The notes beneath the pieces are model-generated. The model was not told where the DNA came from. It made no database searches and was given only the letters and a program-made list of their open reading frames with translations. The translations under genes and the position numbers were made by a program. 60,000 bases of DNA, from the NCBI GenBank assembly GCA_030704615.1, contig CM060731.1, positions 69,484,756 through 69,544,755 on the forward strand, given 5' to 3'. Origin of the DNA: Takakia lepidozioides. Its lineage: Eukaryota; Streptophyta; Takakiopsida; Takakiales; Takakiaceae. The number at the start of each line of letters is the position of its first letter. Positions within the stretch are counted from its first letter, which is position 1. Shown piece after piece: positions 44,058 through 57,900 of this stretch.

Positions 44058-44760
44058 GGCCTAAGCTCCAGAGGTTGCAGCCCTTGCTGCAAAAAGGGCT
44101 TGTGTACGAACATAGAGTCAGCAGCTCGATACACAAGATGGCAATCAATGGTTGCAAAGTAGTTGGCAGTGTGGAGGTAGGGTTCACAGATCGCAAGGGC
44201 ATCAGCTATGGAGGAAGAAATGGATGCCATGGAGGGAGTAACGAGAACGACGATGCTGCTACTTTTAGGGTTTCCTCAATACATTTGTGTATTCCATTTA
44301 GCTAGCGTGTAGTAGGATCGATAGCTAACGGATGCCGATACTTAACAGAACCCAGTATAGTTTCCTGTTGCTATCGCTCCGCTTTGAATTCATAAGTCCT
44401 CAAAAGCCCCCACACCATAGATGCTGAACGCTTTAGGGACCAGAGGGATGCTGAACTGTAGCAGTCTTGAGAAGGTGACCAACATAGGCCTTGTGGTTTC
44501 TTCACAAAGCGACTAGTAAAAGGGAGTCTGCATGCCGAGTCTTTCCCAGCAATCTGTCAAAAACTCTCCTTCTTGGACCTCACTGCTGCTGTTCGACAAT
44601 CATCACCATAGGCAGCTCACAAAAAAATGTGGTACTTGACTACAGATTCCAGACTACTTCTCCCCACTTAATTCTCAGCTCTCAAACATAGTGACATATT
44701 ATGACTAGTCCACACTGGTCCACCCTCACATGTTAAGCCATGAGCTTGCTTTCATGCCCG
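44058..44760. other. Upstream region of the oxidoreductase gene, no other gene seen
   Basis: Presumed promoter and 5' UTR. A reverse-strand frame starting at ATG 44230 (MASISSSIADALA...) overlaps the oxidoreductase start in another phase; it could be an upstream open frame, but no homology is recognised. Confidence 0.4.
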
Positions 44761-44764
44761 TTTC

Positions 44765-46155
44765 TTATTTCAACACAAGAGCATACCCCATCTTGGAATT
44801 CGTGAAAGCGGTTCACCAAACTGAACAACCGCAGTTCACCAAACAATCTTCAAGATGAAATTGGTGGAGGTGTAGCAGTCACCGCACACCTGAAGGATGA
44901 CACGGATAGACATGCCAGGGGCTGCGTTAATGAGTCCAAAAGCAATAGCTCTCTTCTCACTATGGTGGTGAAGAGAAAATGCCTTTTCCACATCATGCAA
45001 TACAAAGCATATGTCAGGCACATACCCGATCTGACCTGACAATCCAGCATTGCCTCAATTTGTGATGTACCTTGTCCTGTACAGCAAATGTGCACAACTT
45101 AATCCAGCTGCACCATGCCTCCTTTCTAACACCTCTGTCCTGCCTCATTTTTCTAAACACTGGTTTTTATCACTTCCTGCAAGCTGCAGCATAGATGTTA
45201 GACCACATAACCGGGCATCATTCTGTGGATCACTCTTGAGTATACTTTTTGCTACACGTTCTGCTAGCTCAAGATCGCCATGAACTCTGCAGGCGCCAAG
45301 CAAAGCCCCCCATACCAAAGCACCTGGTTCGACAGGAATATTGTTAATGAAGTCCTCTGCCTCATCCAACCAGCCTGCACGGCCAAGAAGGTTCACCATG
45401 CGGCCAAAATGCTCCACTGTGGGAGTGAGGCCATGATCTTGACTCATGGAATGATGACCTTTGTCTACTAGGCCCCCATGGTTACATGCAGACAGAAGAG
45501 ATAAAAAGGTGACATTGTCAGGCTTCAAGCCTTCCTGTATCTGGAGCAATCCCGACTTTGATGATGTCAGCATGGACCTCTTGGCCCTTCTCCAGGGTTC
45601 CTAGGCTGGCACAGGCATTGAGAAGGCGAGTGTATGTCACCTTGTTGGGTGTCACCTCTTCCCCTTTCATTTGCTCATAGATCTCAAAAGCCTCCCTACC
45701 ACACCCACGCTTGGCATATCCTACCATCATTATATTCCATGTAAGCAATTCTCATTCAGGCATTTGGACAAACACTTGGCGTGCATCCACCACACTCCCA
45801 CACCTGACATACGTGTTGACGGGTTTTGAGTAGGAAGATACTTGGCTTGAATCCACTGTGGACAATATGGGCATGCATCTGCTTTCCCTCTGCTATACTT
45901 TTCCTGTCACTCCTGCAAGATACAGACATAAGTCTTGGAGTCCGCCCAAATGCCTCTTTCAGTCAAAATGTGCAAAGCATCCTTCAATCGTCCTGTTTTA
46001 CATAGTGTCCTCAGATCACCACAACTGCCCACAAAATTCTTGTTCACTCCCTCTCTTGCTCTTCTTTCAAAAGCAGTGATGATGGCGGAGGTGGTGCCCC
46101 TGCTGCCAGTCTGAAATCCAACAAACTGTGAATGATTTAACCCCGCCCCCTCCAT
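44765..46155 (-). pseudogene. PLS-type PPR-DYW protein, second decayed copy
   Basis: Reverse-strand pieces in gene order. N-terminal repeat (46155-45907): LCKTGRLKDALHIL and WADSKTYVCILQE. Middle (about 45870-45518): NTYVRCGSVVDARQVF, then a TGA, then TWNIMMVGYAKRG, EIYEQMKGEEVTPN and CASLGTLEKGQEVHADI. E domain (45573-45145): GLKPDNVTFLSLLSAC, NLLGRAGWLDEAEDF and VWGALLGACRVHGDLE. DYW remnant (45042-44765): HHSEKRAIAFGL and VCGDCYTSTNFILKIV, after which a shifted frame carries NRFHEFQDGVCSC with the final DYW replaced. Stops and frameshifts separate the parts. The domain order shows a former organelle RNA-editing factor. Confidence 0.8.
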
Positions 46156-49100
46156 GACAACTCTTCAAGCCTTCAACAGGACTACCTCTAAGCCCCTCAT
46201 ACTTTACAAAAAGATGTGACCATTGAAATGTACCCATTTTTATTCACTTGAGTTGGAAACCTTGAATTGTAATCATAACATTACCTGTTGTCTTCTAGGC
46301 CTGGAGCTGCATGGTTTCAGGGCTCAACCAATTTTCAATCCAAAGGACGTCATTTGTGAGTTCATGTGTGAAGTCTGGTGATTCTTGTCTGTAGACATTG
46401 CGGGTGGGCAGGTGAGCAGCCAAACCCCCCATGGCAGCTGCTTATATGCTAGACTGCTGAAGGTACTCTAATAACAAGGGAACAACATCCTGAATTCCCT
46501 GTAACATCTTTTAATTAGCTGTGTGGAAGACTGCACAGATAAGTTCCCATACCCTCATGAGTAGAAGCTCCACAACTGGCTGGGGGAGGGTTGATAGCAA
46601 TGTTCATGGCCAACTCACAGGGGATGGTCAACTAGTAAATCTCTCTCTGCCTTATCGATCCTTGAGTGTGACCGGCAATTCTGGCTCTCAGCTGCCCCAA
46701 ATGAGAACAGCAATCGGGTCACATCTGTTGTCACCGCCTCTCCGCGTTAAGGAGGGAGCTAAAAATCATTGCAGGTCTTGGAACTTACATTGCAGCAGGA
46801 TCTCGGTGGGCTATGCTCGAGCACTGCCATAACTATACGCCTCACAGGGGTTGTGGCCGCAAGCAAGTCATCTCTAAATGGGCACCTATATCTCCCTCTC
46901 TCGCGCTCACCAGAAAGTTGCAAGGGAAAAAGATGGGATTATATTCTCCTGGTGTGGGTCAAGGACAGAAACACAGACGCTGGGCTACACACCCAAAATA
47001 CCGACCAAAGAGTTACAGGTCTCTATACCTTTCTTCGGTGTGCCTGAAATAGACGGGGGAAGCGTGATGGCACTCTCGGGCCTGGCAAGGATGCACATAT
47101 CAGCTCCACGGCCTTGGCCATTACTCTGCTGCATGACGTAAGAACTCCCGGTCATTCATCGCAAGAAGGTGCGGAATTGGGTCGGGCGTGCCCAAGAGCG
47201 TCGGAGCACGTTGTCATACCTGTGACGAAGCCGGAAGCAAGAAAGTTTGAGCGCAACAAAGAAAGCGTTAAAGAAAATCAAGTATGCTTCTTGCACTACA
47301 GTGCTTATTGGTAGCTGCATACTAAAGTGGGCGAGTGGTATAATTACTGCTTGTGTCCAACACGACAGCACGGCTTCATCTTCAATGATGGAAACCAAGT
47401 GGATCTTAGAAAGAACCCAGAGATTTGTTGGGCTCGGAGGTTACCGCACGTCATTCACATTCTTCAACAGCAAAAATTGCCGCAGGTCCGAGCCACAGCT
47501 TGTTGAACCAATCCTCAAAAGGGTTGAATTGTGTACTCTGATGGGATGTTTCGGTAGCTATGTGTGTACCTACTTCACCCTGCTCCCTCTGCGCAGCCTG
47601 GTTCTCTCAGCGAACTCTCTTTTCTGCTTTTGCAAATTGACAATTTAATCCTCCGCTATGGAACTCGTCAAAATCCCAGGGAGATTGAAGTCAGGCACAA
47701 AGATAGATACATAGAGTGATGAGCTCGTGAGCTTTGCACAGTACAGTATGCAATGAAGGGGTGATCTGAAAGGTAGCGGGAGTGCGTAGAGGAGGAGCAC
47801 GCTGCCTTAATTTGTTCCGTGGCCAGGCAGTCCAACTGATAGCAGGCTGACGACCAGGAACAGGGAAGTCAAATTTTTAGTGAAGATTGAGCCGATCCTG
47901 AATGATGTGGCGGCTAGCATGTAACTAGTATATTTCATTGTCTTTAGCTTTCTCTCTCTTCCCTTACCTCTTCAGTTAGCTGCCCGTCTCTCTTCCGTCT
48001 CCTTCCTGGAGAGAGGTGGGCAACTTGTGGCACGACTGGAAATATAGGCGTGTAACACACCAACATGCAGTCGCAACAAAACATGTTAAGCTGGCCATTG
48101 GGGAGGGAGTTAGAGACTCGGGTGAAGGAGGCTGCATAGGGGAAGCATGTTGCAGGGAAGGGAAAGTCGAACAAGCTTTGGCTACTCAAGCTTTACCCAG
48201 GGCCAAATCTGTCGAGATTCTGCGAGAGAGAGAGGCTTTCTTTATAGCTCCTCCGCTGGCGCAGTCCAGTCACCTCAGTAGGATAGCTTGGCGCTCTCAG
48301 GCATGAACTTCGAGCTAGAGTGATGGCCCTGGTTAAGTGATACCATTGATTCGGAAAGCCAAGCAGCTGCAGTTCCATGAGAGTATTCTTCAGCTGTGGT
48401 AGATGCAGGACCTCTTCAGATGATGCATTGTGTGGCTAATACACCATTTCCGTCAAAGCTTCATCACTAAACTTCTACCGACTGTGCTGCCCAGTGAATT
48501 TGCAATCTTGACTTTGAATCTCGACAACAACTGAACTGAAGTAACTGAATTATCAATCTTGACTCTTACTAACAGTCTCCACTCTATTTACGCAGAGTGA
48601 TGTTAGCAAACTTCGACTCTCCTTGAGCATGCGTCAAAGACATTGATCCAGTCAGACCCCAGGTACGAGAATTCATTAACAATAACCCCAGCAACCTAGT
48701 TCGAGACACCAATCTGACCTGCTACATGAAAGCTTATCATTGCAGCCAGTGAGACTGGGTGCAACAGTTGCATCGAGAAACACAAAGGATGACAGAAAAA
48801 GAGAGACACATAGCCAATGATGCAACCACATCTATGACAGAAAAAGGAGAGAGACATAGCCAATGAGGCATCACATCTTCAAGCTGCAGAGAAAAAGGAG
48901 AGAGATATGGCCTATCTTGGACTTCCAGGCACCAATACAAGCTTCCATGGCAGCAATTTGTCAAGCAATCTGTCAGGATTGCCCACTCCAAGACTGGTCT
49001 CCCTCAGCAGCTCAGCACCAGGTAGGGGGTGGGTGGGGCCCCTGCACAAACAAGCATGGGCTGCTGGCAAGAGTGTACCAAGTGTACCGGATATGAGGTA

Positions 49101-50329
49101 CAAATCCAGGCAGGATGCATATCCATAATAATGTTGGCCCATAACTCTATATATCCAATGCAGGATATATATCCCATAATGTTTGCCCATAACCACCACT
49201 CCCTCTTATCATACTAGCCTAACTACTGTACTACTTTTCCAGTAAAAACTAAAAACCAGCACCAGTAAAGTTAACTACAGCAGTTGAAGTCAGTCAATGA
49301 AACTACAGTAGTTAAGAAGGCAACATAACCTTTGCCGTGATAATGTTCCCTACATTAAGGAGCCGAAGGTCCGGTCGGGTCGGTTCCGAATCGACTGAAA
49401 TGCTTTTGTTTGGCATAAACAGACTGTAAAAATGTCTACTCACCAATTGGGCAACGGCATCACTGGCGAGGTGACGAATTTAGCAAGTTGTTCATCTACC
49501 TGAAGGGTATGTGTCTCATATGCAGCAAAGCACTGAAAAGAGTCCGGAGTGATAAGCCAACCCCAATTCGATAGAACAGTGAGGATTGAGAATCCGACCC
49601 AAATTCGACAGAACAGTAAGGTTGGGTTACTTACTTAACACGGGAACTAAATGGATAAGATAAGATAAAGTTTCTTTAACGTAACTAAACGGATTCAGCT
49701 AAGGAACTATGACCTACCGGACCCAAGTAATAGCTCCACAACAGGTGCCGCCGGGATGTGGAACATTGCCGTTCCGGCGGGCCCTCTCTTGGAGCCATCT
49801 GCCCTATACAGAACGAACTTGCCGGCGGCCGGCACAACCTGCCGGCCCATTAGTTACATCATTTTGTTACTGCCTCGGTGACGTGGCGTTGGCGCTTACT
49901 ACAAGGGAACCGAGGGCATGACGTGGATGGGTTTGGGCCGACGATGGTGGATGAGCGGAGCACGTGGAGATGTTTTCGCCGCCCATCGTGCCGGTGGGCC
50001 CAATTTATTGCTGCCCAATCTACCTGCCGTACATGATTACTCGCCCACTTATTATATATTAAACTGGAATATAAGATATAAAATATTTGATGACAGAATA
50101 TGTTCCAAATGAGTATTTTAGTATTTAGTACTATTCCAACTCATCATCATCTGTTTGGGTTTTAGTGTCTTGGAATACGAAAATAAATTAAAATAATAAT
50201 CCGCTCTGGATGTTTCTCATTCATATATATATATGACGGCAGCCGGAGCTAGCGTAAATAAGAGCCTCTTCCCCTTGTGGGTACTACCCCTTTTGCGGGC
50301 GGGCTCTGTGATGTTGTGGCACCGGAATG
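46156..50329. other. Long intergenic region, no gene recognised
   Basis: Many overlapping open frames (up to 133 codons near 47247-47648) occur without known motifs, splice context or coding-like composition. Around 49110-49200 a phrase of the type TATCC(C)ATAATGTTNGCCCATAAC is repeated twice. GC content rises locally at 49730-49930, with palindromic words such as GCCGGC and CCGGCGGCCGG. Confidence 0.35.
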
Positions 50330-50333
50330 CACT

Positions 50334-50411
50334 CACATCGAACTCGTTCACACCGAACTCGTTCACACCGAACTCCAAACAAGTAGAGAATTCCACAAGT
50401 AGAGAATTCCG
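50334..50411. repeat. Two adjacent short tandem repeats
   Basis: A 15-bp unit, AACTCGTTCACACCG, is repeated about 2.3 times (50341-50375). A 16-bp unit, CAAGTAGAGAATTCCA or CAAGTAGAGAATTCCG, is repeated twice (about 50380-50411). Confidence 0.8.
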
Positions 50412-51849
50412 CTACTATGCTCTTCTCTAAACATATACGCTACAAGATGAAAGTTCGAGACAAGCGGGCACTTGCTCTATCCGATAATGAGGTTAAAGAA
50501 TGTTGGTGGGCGCAAGATCGGCCATGGCTTATTTCTTGTCCGTTCCGCCCGGCCGGAAGTGTGTTGTCCCAATCGGTAGCACACCAATGCTTGCCTTCAT
50601 ATTGATTAATAATTATTTCGCAGCTTCGAGAACTCCCTTTCCTCGGAGGAAACGTTTTGCACTGGATGGAGAGGATGAAAGTTGGGATGGATGGACGATA
50701 ATCATCCATCTCCGACAGGAGAAGCTTCCAAACGCGGAATAGCAAAAACTATCCGTAGCGCGCTACCGCGGGCCCACACATAAGCCAACGGGAAAGATCG
50801 GGATCCGGCGTGCTAGAAACCGGCCGTTCGTAACCACCATCGTGGCCGTTGGATTTTTGGAAAGAGAGGATCTGAGCCGTTGGAAGGAGAAAAAGGGAGC
50901 GGTGCGTAAAAGAGGGAACGTGTCTTGGAGTGCAAGGGAGATGGTGGAGGTGTGATGCTGCTTCTGGCTGGCCTTCGTACATTACTGGGATGTGTGTGCG
51001 GATGCACGTCACGCCCACGCCCTGCATTCCTTGATCTTGCTGTCCAGAGGGGGCTATGAAGCTCCTCTCTCGCTCTGACACTTTTCCATTCCTGATTTTC
51101 CTCGTCTTTTTCTGTTTCTGGAATGCGTTTTAATCACACTAACGGTAATCTCTTGCTGGGGCCCGAATGAATGCTGCGTGGTTTTTTTTCTCAGCAACAC
51201 CAGTTAGGTAGACACAGCATGCTGATGTGTGTGGCTGTCGGTTCTTTGACATATCTTTTGCCTTCTCTCTTTCTCTTTCTCTTTCGTTACTCTCCTCCCT
51301 CTAGAGCGTGAGCCGTTGCGCTGGATCTTGGTTCCGTTGGATTTGGTGCAGCTCACAAGCAGACGGTCTGGTCAGGGTATCACGTGGTAGGCTTAATCAA
51401 GCTCCGGTGTTTCACCGTTCTTCACGACTCTTTTGGTCCCGGGCCTGAGGATTGGACTGTGCACCTGATCTGCAGGCTTTCGATCTGATGAGCTTGAAAG
51501 CGTTCCGTGTGCTGGTAGCCGACCTTTGTTCTTTACACTGTCCAGCTGTGAAGCTAACTTGCCGTGTTTAACCTTCTCATTTTGTAAGGCCAATCTGTGG
51601 CCTTTAGTACTTGGAGTTTGGATGTTTTGAGCATTTTGTTGAATTACTGGAACTGTTTGCTGTTGGATGCCTGAGGAGTCCGCATTGCCTGCTGTTGGCT
51701 TTGAATTTGTTGTCTGGTCCTTCGTCAGTAGCCGGTTGGGATTTTCGCAAGTGCTCTCTGGTTTGTTCTTCGATAAGGAGAATCTGTGATCGGTTCACTC
51801 TCTTCAAACCTTCGCATTTTCGTACCCGTTCGATTCAACCGGCCTGCAA
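50412..51849. other. Upstream region of the MAP kinase, probable promoter and 5' UTR
   Basis: No gene recognised. A strong pyrimidine run (TTCTCTCTTTCTCTTTCTC, 51264-51282) lies about 570 bp before the kinase start, as often seen near plant transcription starts. The sequence from about 51300 to 51849 is T- and G-rich and may be a 5' UTR, with or without an intron. Confidence 0.4.
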
Positions 51850-53019
51850 ATGTTGGAGGCCGAAGTGTCTTCTTGCGTGATTGCCAGCCATGGCAAGCAA
51901 ACGGATAGGCAATCTCATAAAGAGTTGAGAGGGACTGGGGCTGGAAGGAGCCGTATGAGGTACTCACGGAACTCAATACGGGGGGCTGACTTCGACGTTT
52001 ATGCCAAGTACCTCCCCATTGGTCCTCTTGGACGTGGCGCATATGGTGATGTGTGTGCCTTCACGAACTCAGAAACAGGGGAAAAGGTTGCAATAAAAAA
52101 GATCGCTAACGCGTTCCAGAACAACATGACTGCCAGGCGCACGCTTCGAGAGATCTTGCTTCTCCGGCACACGAACCACGACAACATAGTTCCCATCAGG
52201 GACATCATTGTGCCAGCAGCTATCGAGGATTTCCACGATGCTTACATTGCAAATGAGCTTATGGACACAGACCTGCATCAAGTGGTGCGAACAACGAAAC
52301 TCGATGAATATCATTGCCAGTTTCTGCTGTACCAGCTGCTCAGAGGCCTGAAGTACATTCACTCAGCCAACATCCTGCATCGTGATTTGAAGCCAAGCAA
52401 CATTCTTATCAATTGCAATGACTGCCTGCTTAAAATTTGTGATTTTGGTTTGGCTCGAACTTCATCGGAGGACGAATTTCTCACGGAGTATGTGGTCACC
52501 CGACCATACAGAGCTCCTGAGCTGCTCCTTGGAAGCCGGATGTACACAGCGGCTGTGGATATGTGGTCAGTTGGCTGCATTTTCGTGGAGATGCTGACAG
52601 GACAACCATTATTTCCGATCCGTTCGAGACAAGAGCATCCTGTCAATCACTTGAAGCTAATCACTGAGCTCTTGGGAACACCTGATGACTCGGATCTATC
52701 TTTTCTGCAAAACGCAGATGCTCGCCAGCGGATACAGAGTGCGTTGGTAGGGCAAGAACGGAAACCTCTGGCTTCCAGGTTCCCTCAGGCAACATCTATT
52801 GCATGGGACTTGGCTGAGAAGATGCTGCGGTTCAATCCTTCCGAGAGAGTAACCGCTGAGGAGGCGCTGGCGCACCCCTACCTCTCAGAACTGCATGATG
52901 TTAACGATGAGCCCAGCTGCCCTTTGATGTTTGATTTTGACTCTTACCTTCCCAATCTCACGGTGGAGCACGTGAAACATCTCATCTGGAGGGAGGCTAC
53001 TGCATTCAATCCTTTGTGA
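51850..53019 (+). CDS. Intronless TEY-type MAP kinase
   Basis: A single 389-codon frame encodes a complete MAPK. MAPKs phosphorylate Ser/Thr-Pro sites at the end of MAPKKK-MAPKK-MAPK cascades. Seen: Gly-rich loop GRGAYGDV (61-68), VAIKK with Lys83, HRDLKPSN (177-184), DFGLAR (198-203), TEY activation motif (212-214), RAPELLLGS, and a C-terminal common-docking site LHDVNDEP (348-355). Plant MAPK genes normally carry several introns; none is present, so this is probably a retrogene. Departures from the family consensus are TRPYRAPE in place of TRWYRAPE (residue 219) and [16 protein letters not shown] in place of the usual PLFPGRDxVxQL. The first ATG is used; an alternative is Met36 (51955), since the first 40 residues are not conserved. 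All catalytic residues are present. Confidence 0.9.
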   Translation: MLEAEVSSCVIASHGKQTDRQSHKELRGTGAGRSRMRYSRNSIRGADFDVYAKYLPIGPLGRGAYGDVCAFTNSETGEKVAIKKIANAFQNNMTARRTLREILLLRHTNHDNIVPIRDIIVPAAIEDFHDAYIANELMDTDLHQVVRTTKLDEYHCQFLLYQLLRGLKYIHSANILHRDLKPSNILINCNDCLLKICDFGLARTSSEDEFLTEYVVTRPYRAPELLLGSRMYTAAVDMWSVGCIFVEMLTGQPLFPIRSRQEHPVNHLKLITELLGTPDDSDLSFLQNADARQRIQSALVGQERKPLASRFPQATSIAWDLAEKMLRFNPSERVTAEEALAHPYLSELHDVNDEPSCPLMFDFDSYLPNLTVEHVKHLIWREATAFNPL

Positions 53020-54900
53020 GTTTCCGAACGAGAGAAGTGGAGGAGGAAGGTCTTCAGTTGCGCACCAAGCTCCCAGTTAGAGTTGGAGGTGAGAAAGTAT
53101 CATCAATCTGCTTTTATGTCAATGGGTGTACTGTCTTGTAAGAATTGTACTCTTTGTTGTGGGCATGTCTTATCTGACCAACCTGTTGAAACCCTAAGAT
53201 GTGCACCAAGCCCTCGAGAAAGTATGCATATATACTTATCAGTTGTGACTTTCAATCTTCCACCAATCATCGCGCTTCTGATCAGTTGATGAGCACCACT
53301 GGTAGAGTCAGCTTCGAAAAAACTCCAGAGTTATCTCTTTGCAAGCAATTGCAAAGGCAGGTTTGGTAGGAAGTCTTTCTTTCTGATGCATAAGAAAATG
53401 GGAAGATGCAGCTTTATTGTTATCGGTTGAATGGGTGTCAAAGGTACATATGCAAAACTGTTGAGTAATCCGGGGTTAAAGTATGTCATGAAATATAAAT
53501 CGCCCTTTTAACATGTGCTGTCTATGATGCTCTTGGTCTTTCTTTCTCATCATCCATGCATTTGCTTGTACACAGGTCAAAATCTCCAAGAGAACTTCTA
53601 GCTTTCTGATTTTTGCGTTCGAAAGCGTGAAGGAAAAGGCATCTGTCTAGCCCATTTGAAACTCAATATGGTCATGTATATGTGCTTAAAGCAGGCCGTA
53701 GCATGTACATCCATTCCAGTATGTTCAATTGCATCTGCTGTGTATCACAAAGGTGGCATTGCAGGTTGATTTGACCTATTCCTTACTTTGTCATTCATGG
53801 AAGGATGTTAGTGGCACCTAATTTTCAAGCTTAGTGACATCACTGCAGATACTGTAGACCTTTCTGTATAGAGGGAACAATTCTCTTACAAATTTCGGGT
53901 TGTGTATCCCTTTCGAAATTGGTGGTCTTATGGGATTCACTGGAATACAAGGGGACCAACTTCCATCTCTTTGTGAATGTTTCTTGCATTGTGTTGTTTA
54001 AAGCTGACATTATAGGGATGTTGCCACTAGCCACCTATACTATGTGTGGTAAATACTTGTTGGAAGACTGTTTACATCATCAGGCATACAGATTCTTGGG
54101 GGCACAAATTGGCCGCAGTCATGGATGGTGTGGTGAAATAGTGGCATGAGGACAAAGTTTCGCTCTAACTCTGGGTGTGATTGAATGACTTAAACCCGCA
54201 GAGCTGTGTTTATGTCATTGTGTTTAGGCCATTACATTTCTGTCAAGGACTACATCCATTCATGACAAAGATCCCTGAAGAAAATGCTGATCATCTGATG
54301 GAGCATGCGTATCATACTAATAGTATCACTGTGCTGTCGATAAGCACTGATCCACAAAGCTGTTCTTGTGAAGAGGTGTCACCATGGCAATGGGTTCTTT
54401 GAGCTAGTTGTATAGCCAAACAGTAAACATCATGATCACTGAGGCTCCTAGCTGCACTGAAAAGACACTACATGGGTCTGTCAGAGGAAATAGGAGAGAA
54501 TGTCGGGAACTACAGCAACCAGTCACACCGAGCAATCTGATGCTCTTGTTCAGAAAGGAAATGTGCACTGCTTAATCAGCTGGTCTTTTACAGTGCATGA
54601 ATGGTCTTTTACAGAATTACACTCTCAATAGTAGCTCTGAACAAGTTAAATGCTGGTATGTGTGCGTCCCCATTGCTAATGAATCTACCCGAGAGTTGCT
54701 TGAGAAATCTGAGGTTACAGAGTCTGCGGCGTGTGTGTCGGACAGAACACGCACTCATCTCCAGCAAGCTCTTAGTGCCGTGGCCAGAATGACTACTGTC
54801 ATGGTAAGCTCAAACCATGCAAGCTTCTCACAGCCACCTCTTGCTCCACACAAAGGTCGGTAACTCCTGGAGATACTGTACAATACAGCTAAAGAGCTGA
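53020..54900. other. 3' flanks of the MAP kinase and of CSK
   Basis: Presumed 3' UTR of the kinase gene and, at the right, of the converging CSK gene. I see no gene in between; short forward frames near 54181-54863 lack motifs. Confidence 0.4.
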
Positions 54901-57900
54901 TCAGAGAGAAGACAGGTTCTCCTGTGAGACAAAGGCAACAGGCAGCCAGATCTCCACGTGGGTTCCACCAGCACCAGGTGGTGCATTCAGTAGGTGGGGT
55001 GACTGCACACGCAGTACACCACCCAGCTGTAGCTCCACAATTTCACGAACAAATGCCATTCCATTACTGCCTAGCCCATGCTTCTCGTCGCTCCCCAAGT
55101 CTGTGCCCCTCCATTTTGGCGCAAGGCCACGCGCTTGCATCTGCAAAACCAACATCGGTATGTTCTGCAGTGTTCTTCTTGAATTTGAAACAGCTTTCAG
55201 GCTCCAGACAATACGCATGTGTGGCTAGCACTCACTTTGGCCATCTGTCAAGACTGAAACAAGAGAGCGAGCTTGCAAGTGGAAGCTAACAAGAACTGTG
55301 CTACGTACCGCAAGGTCTGGTCCATTGTCTTCAAAAACAACAAGAACCCCACCTCCTGGGGCCTGCATAGCATCTGTCCTGACCCATCCACCAGTTGGGG
55401 TGTGTTGCAAGGCTCTGTCCAGCAGGTGGCTGCAAGCTCGACGGAGACTGACAGTATCAACTGCAGCCCACAATGGTGAACTTGAAGTAATCTGCAATGT
55501 CTGATGCCTTTGATTGGCTAGCCCATTTGCAGCTCTACCCAGCTGCCTCAGTATCTCAGCCACATCACATGGTCTGCATGAGAAAGGCAAGAGCCACAGG
55601 CAACAGTGGTAAGTTTGCTGCCTGCCTGATGCTTTAAGACTGAGTGTGGGGAAGGCAAATGGTCTGATTTGCGAACATCTAATGCATATTGAACAGCTTG
55701 CCAATCAATGGTGACACCTAGTAGAATAGCTTCTCCAGAGTAGCACGATGCTATGATAAAGAGCTGTCTGAAGGAAATCTGCACGGAATCTGGAAAGTCA
55801 CAGTAAGGTCAGTCGCTGAACTGGACCACACCTTCAGCCATGGTAAAGGGCCCCATCATGCTATTGTTCATGGCCAGAAGGGCCACCAAGGTCTGTCAAC
55901 AGTTACCTCACCCAGCTGCTGCACAAAGGACGGAAATGTAACAAAGTATAGGGTGATCTGTAGGGGTATGGCTCCACCTGCTAATATCATGGCTGGGAAG
56001 AGGGGCAAGCGCAAGTGGAGGCATAGGGGCCTCGACATCTTTCCCTTTCATGTAAGCTGATGGGAGCAACCCTTGCTGCCTTCGGCCAGTATCTGCACTT
56101 TCTCCCACACTGTGAGGCCACATATGCAAGGATTCTGGTGGCTCCTGCAGATCTCCACTGTAATGCACGAGATTTTGCCCATCCTGCAGAAGTACAGACA
56201 GTTGAAATGTCATCAGGAGTTTAGATTGATCCATGACCAACGGCAAGACAGAACCGTCCTCATTGTGGATAACATTGGGGATACCGCCTACACTGCCAGG
56301 GATGAGGGATGCAACCACATGTATCACACACCTGTTAAGGTGGAGGACTAGAATAAAAATGCTAACCAGGGTGATGCTGCTTTCTACTTGATATAAATCT
56401 CATGTAAACCAACTGATGTGAAGCTGAGCCAGATCATCACATGTTCTGGACGACTTTCATACCCCGGTGTGTTAAAACCCACTGCCGGCCTCTGGCAACA
56501 TGCTTGCTGGAGCTCGAAATAGGCATAAAACTATAGCGTCAAGGACAAGAGTAGTGCTTTATGGCCTCACCTGAGACACGTTATGAAGCTGTTGGAGCAC
56601 ATCTTTCATTCGGGTCCCTTGCACCAACATATCTTCCACAACATCACGAGAGATCTGCAGAGGCCCATACTCACTTTCAACATGTATGATTATCACATCG
56701 TCCTCAACTCTCTTACCAAATTATAACTGAACGAAGAACATTCCAAATCCTACAGATGACATCAACTCTGAGGGGCAAAGGAAAGGTACAGGTTAAAACC
56801 TCGCCTCTCTTTAGCTGAGGTAGTAGCAGCTGGCCCAGTGTCCTCATAGCCTGGAGAGGTCCTTGTGCCTACCCACACCCCACACGTCCACTGCTGTCAC
56901 ACTATGACAAGAAGGTGTATTAGATAGCAGTACTAGTTTGCCAATATGTAGACATCTTACCTTTGTTGCTGCAGTGCATCATGCCTTAGTTGATAATCTC
57001 ACTTGGATGGTTCGATGGCTCACATATAGCTTAAAGTCATTGAGGTAGTCACATCCAAGAGGGAGATGTGCGCATCACTGCAGATGCGACTATGCCTCCG
57101 CTTCAGGCCATACTCCCTGCAGGATACTCATTGACCTTGCAACGGATGTATCACATGACAGTCTTGGCTGTAATGCCAATCATTGAAGGCTGAAACGAAA
57201 ACCCCTAAATCACTCATCCGCCTTCACATTGAGCATAACCACTGACGTCAGTCAAAACTAAGGGATATCTATCTGGTGCAAAATTGCTCACTTGTTCCAG
57301 AAGGCTGTCAATTTGAGCTCCCTTCTGCCATATAGATTTTTGAAGCAGCAATGCCCTCTGTGACAGACAATACCATAGCAAACTAAGTTAACATTCATGT
57401 GCCATAATGGCTGACAATTACAGAAACTTTTGACAGATGCATACAAGTAAAACCAACTATTTCCTTGGGTGAATATCCTCAGGGCTTTAAGAGTATATGC
57501 ACAGCTGCTCTCTTTGCATGGCAATAGACTCTCTTCTTCCAAAAACCATCAGCCTTCCAAACACAATGTCCGATGGTTGAAAGTGGATCTAACCCAAGAC
57601 CTCCTTCAATGTGAGTATTGTGTCTGGAGATTATGTAGGTGGCACTCCCAGCTGAGCTGTGGCATTGCCTTACCAAAGTGGATACAGAAACGCTCTAGTG
57701 GAAATCTGATTTCCACTAGAGCACTTCTGTATGCAATTTGGTAAGGCAAAGTGCCCACCCAACAGGAGGCCGTGTCCCGAAACAACAAAGCACTATAAGT
57801 TATACTGCTATAGCCCGCGTCATCCTTGTTCATATATGATGGTATTGAAAGATTTCTACTGGAAAGCATCCAAAAAAGTACCTGATCCAAGACACAAGCC

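Noticed and set aside
43952-44230. Reverse-strand frame starting MASISSSIADALA
   Set aside because: It overlaps the oxidoreductase first exon in another phase and has no family resemblance; at most an upstream frame.
47247-47648. 133-codon forward open frame in the 46-50 kb gap
   Set aside because: It starts at a non-ATG codon, has no recognisable domain and lies among several overlapping frames of similar length, so chance is likely.
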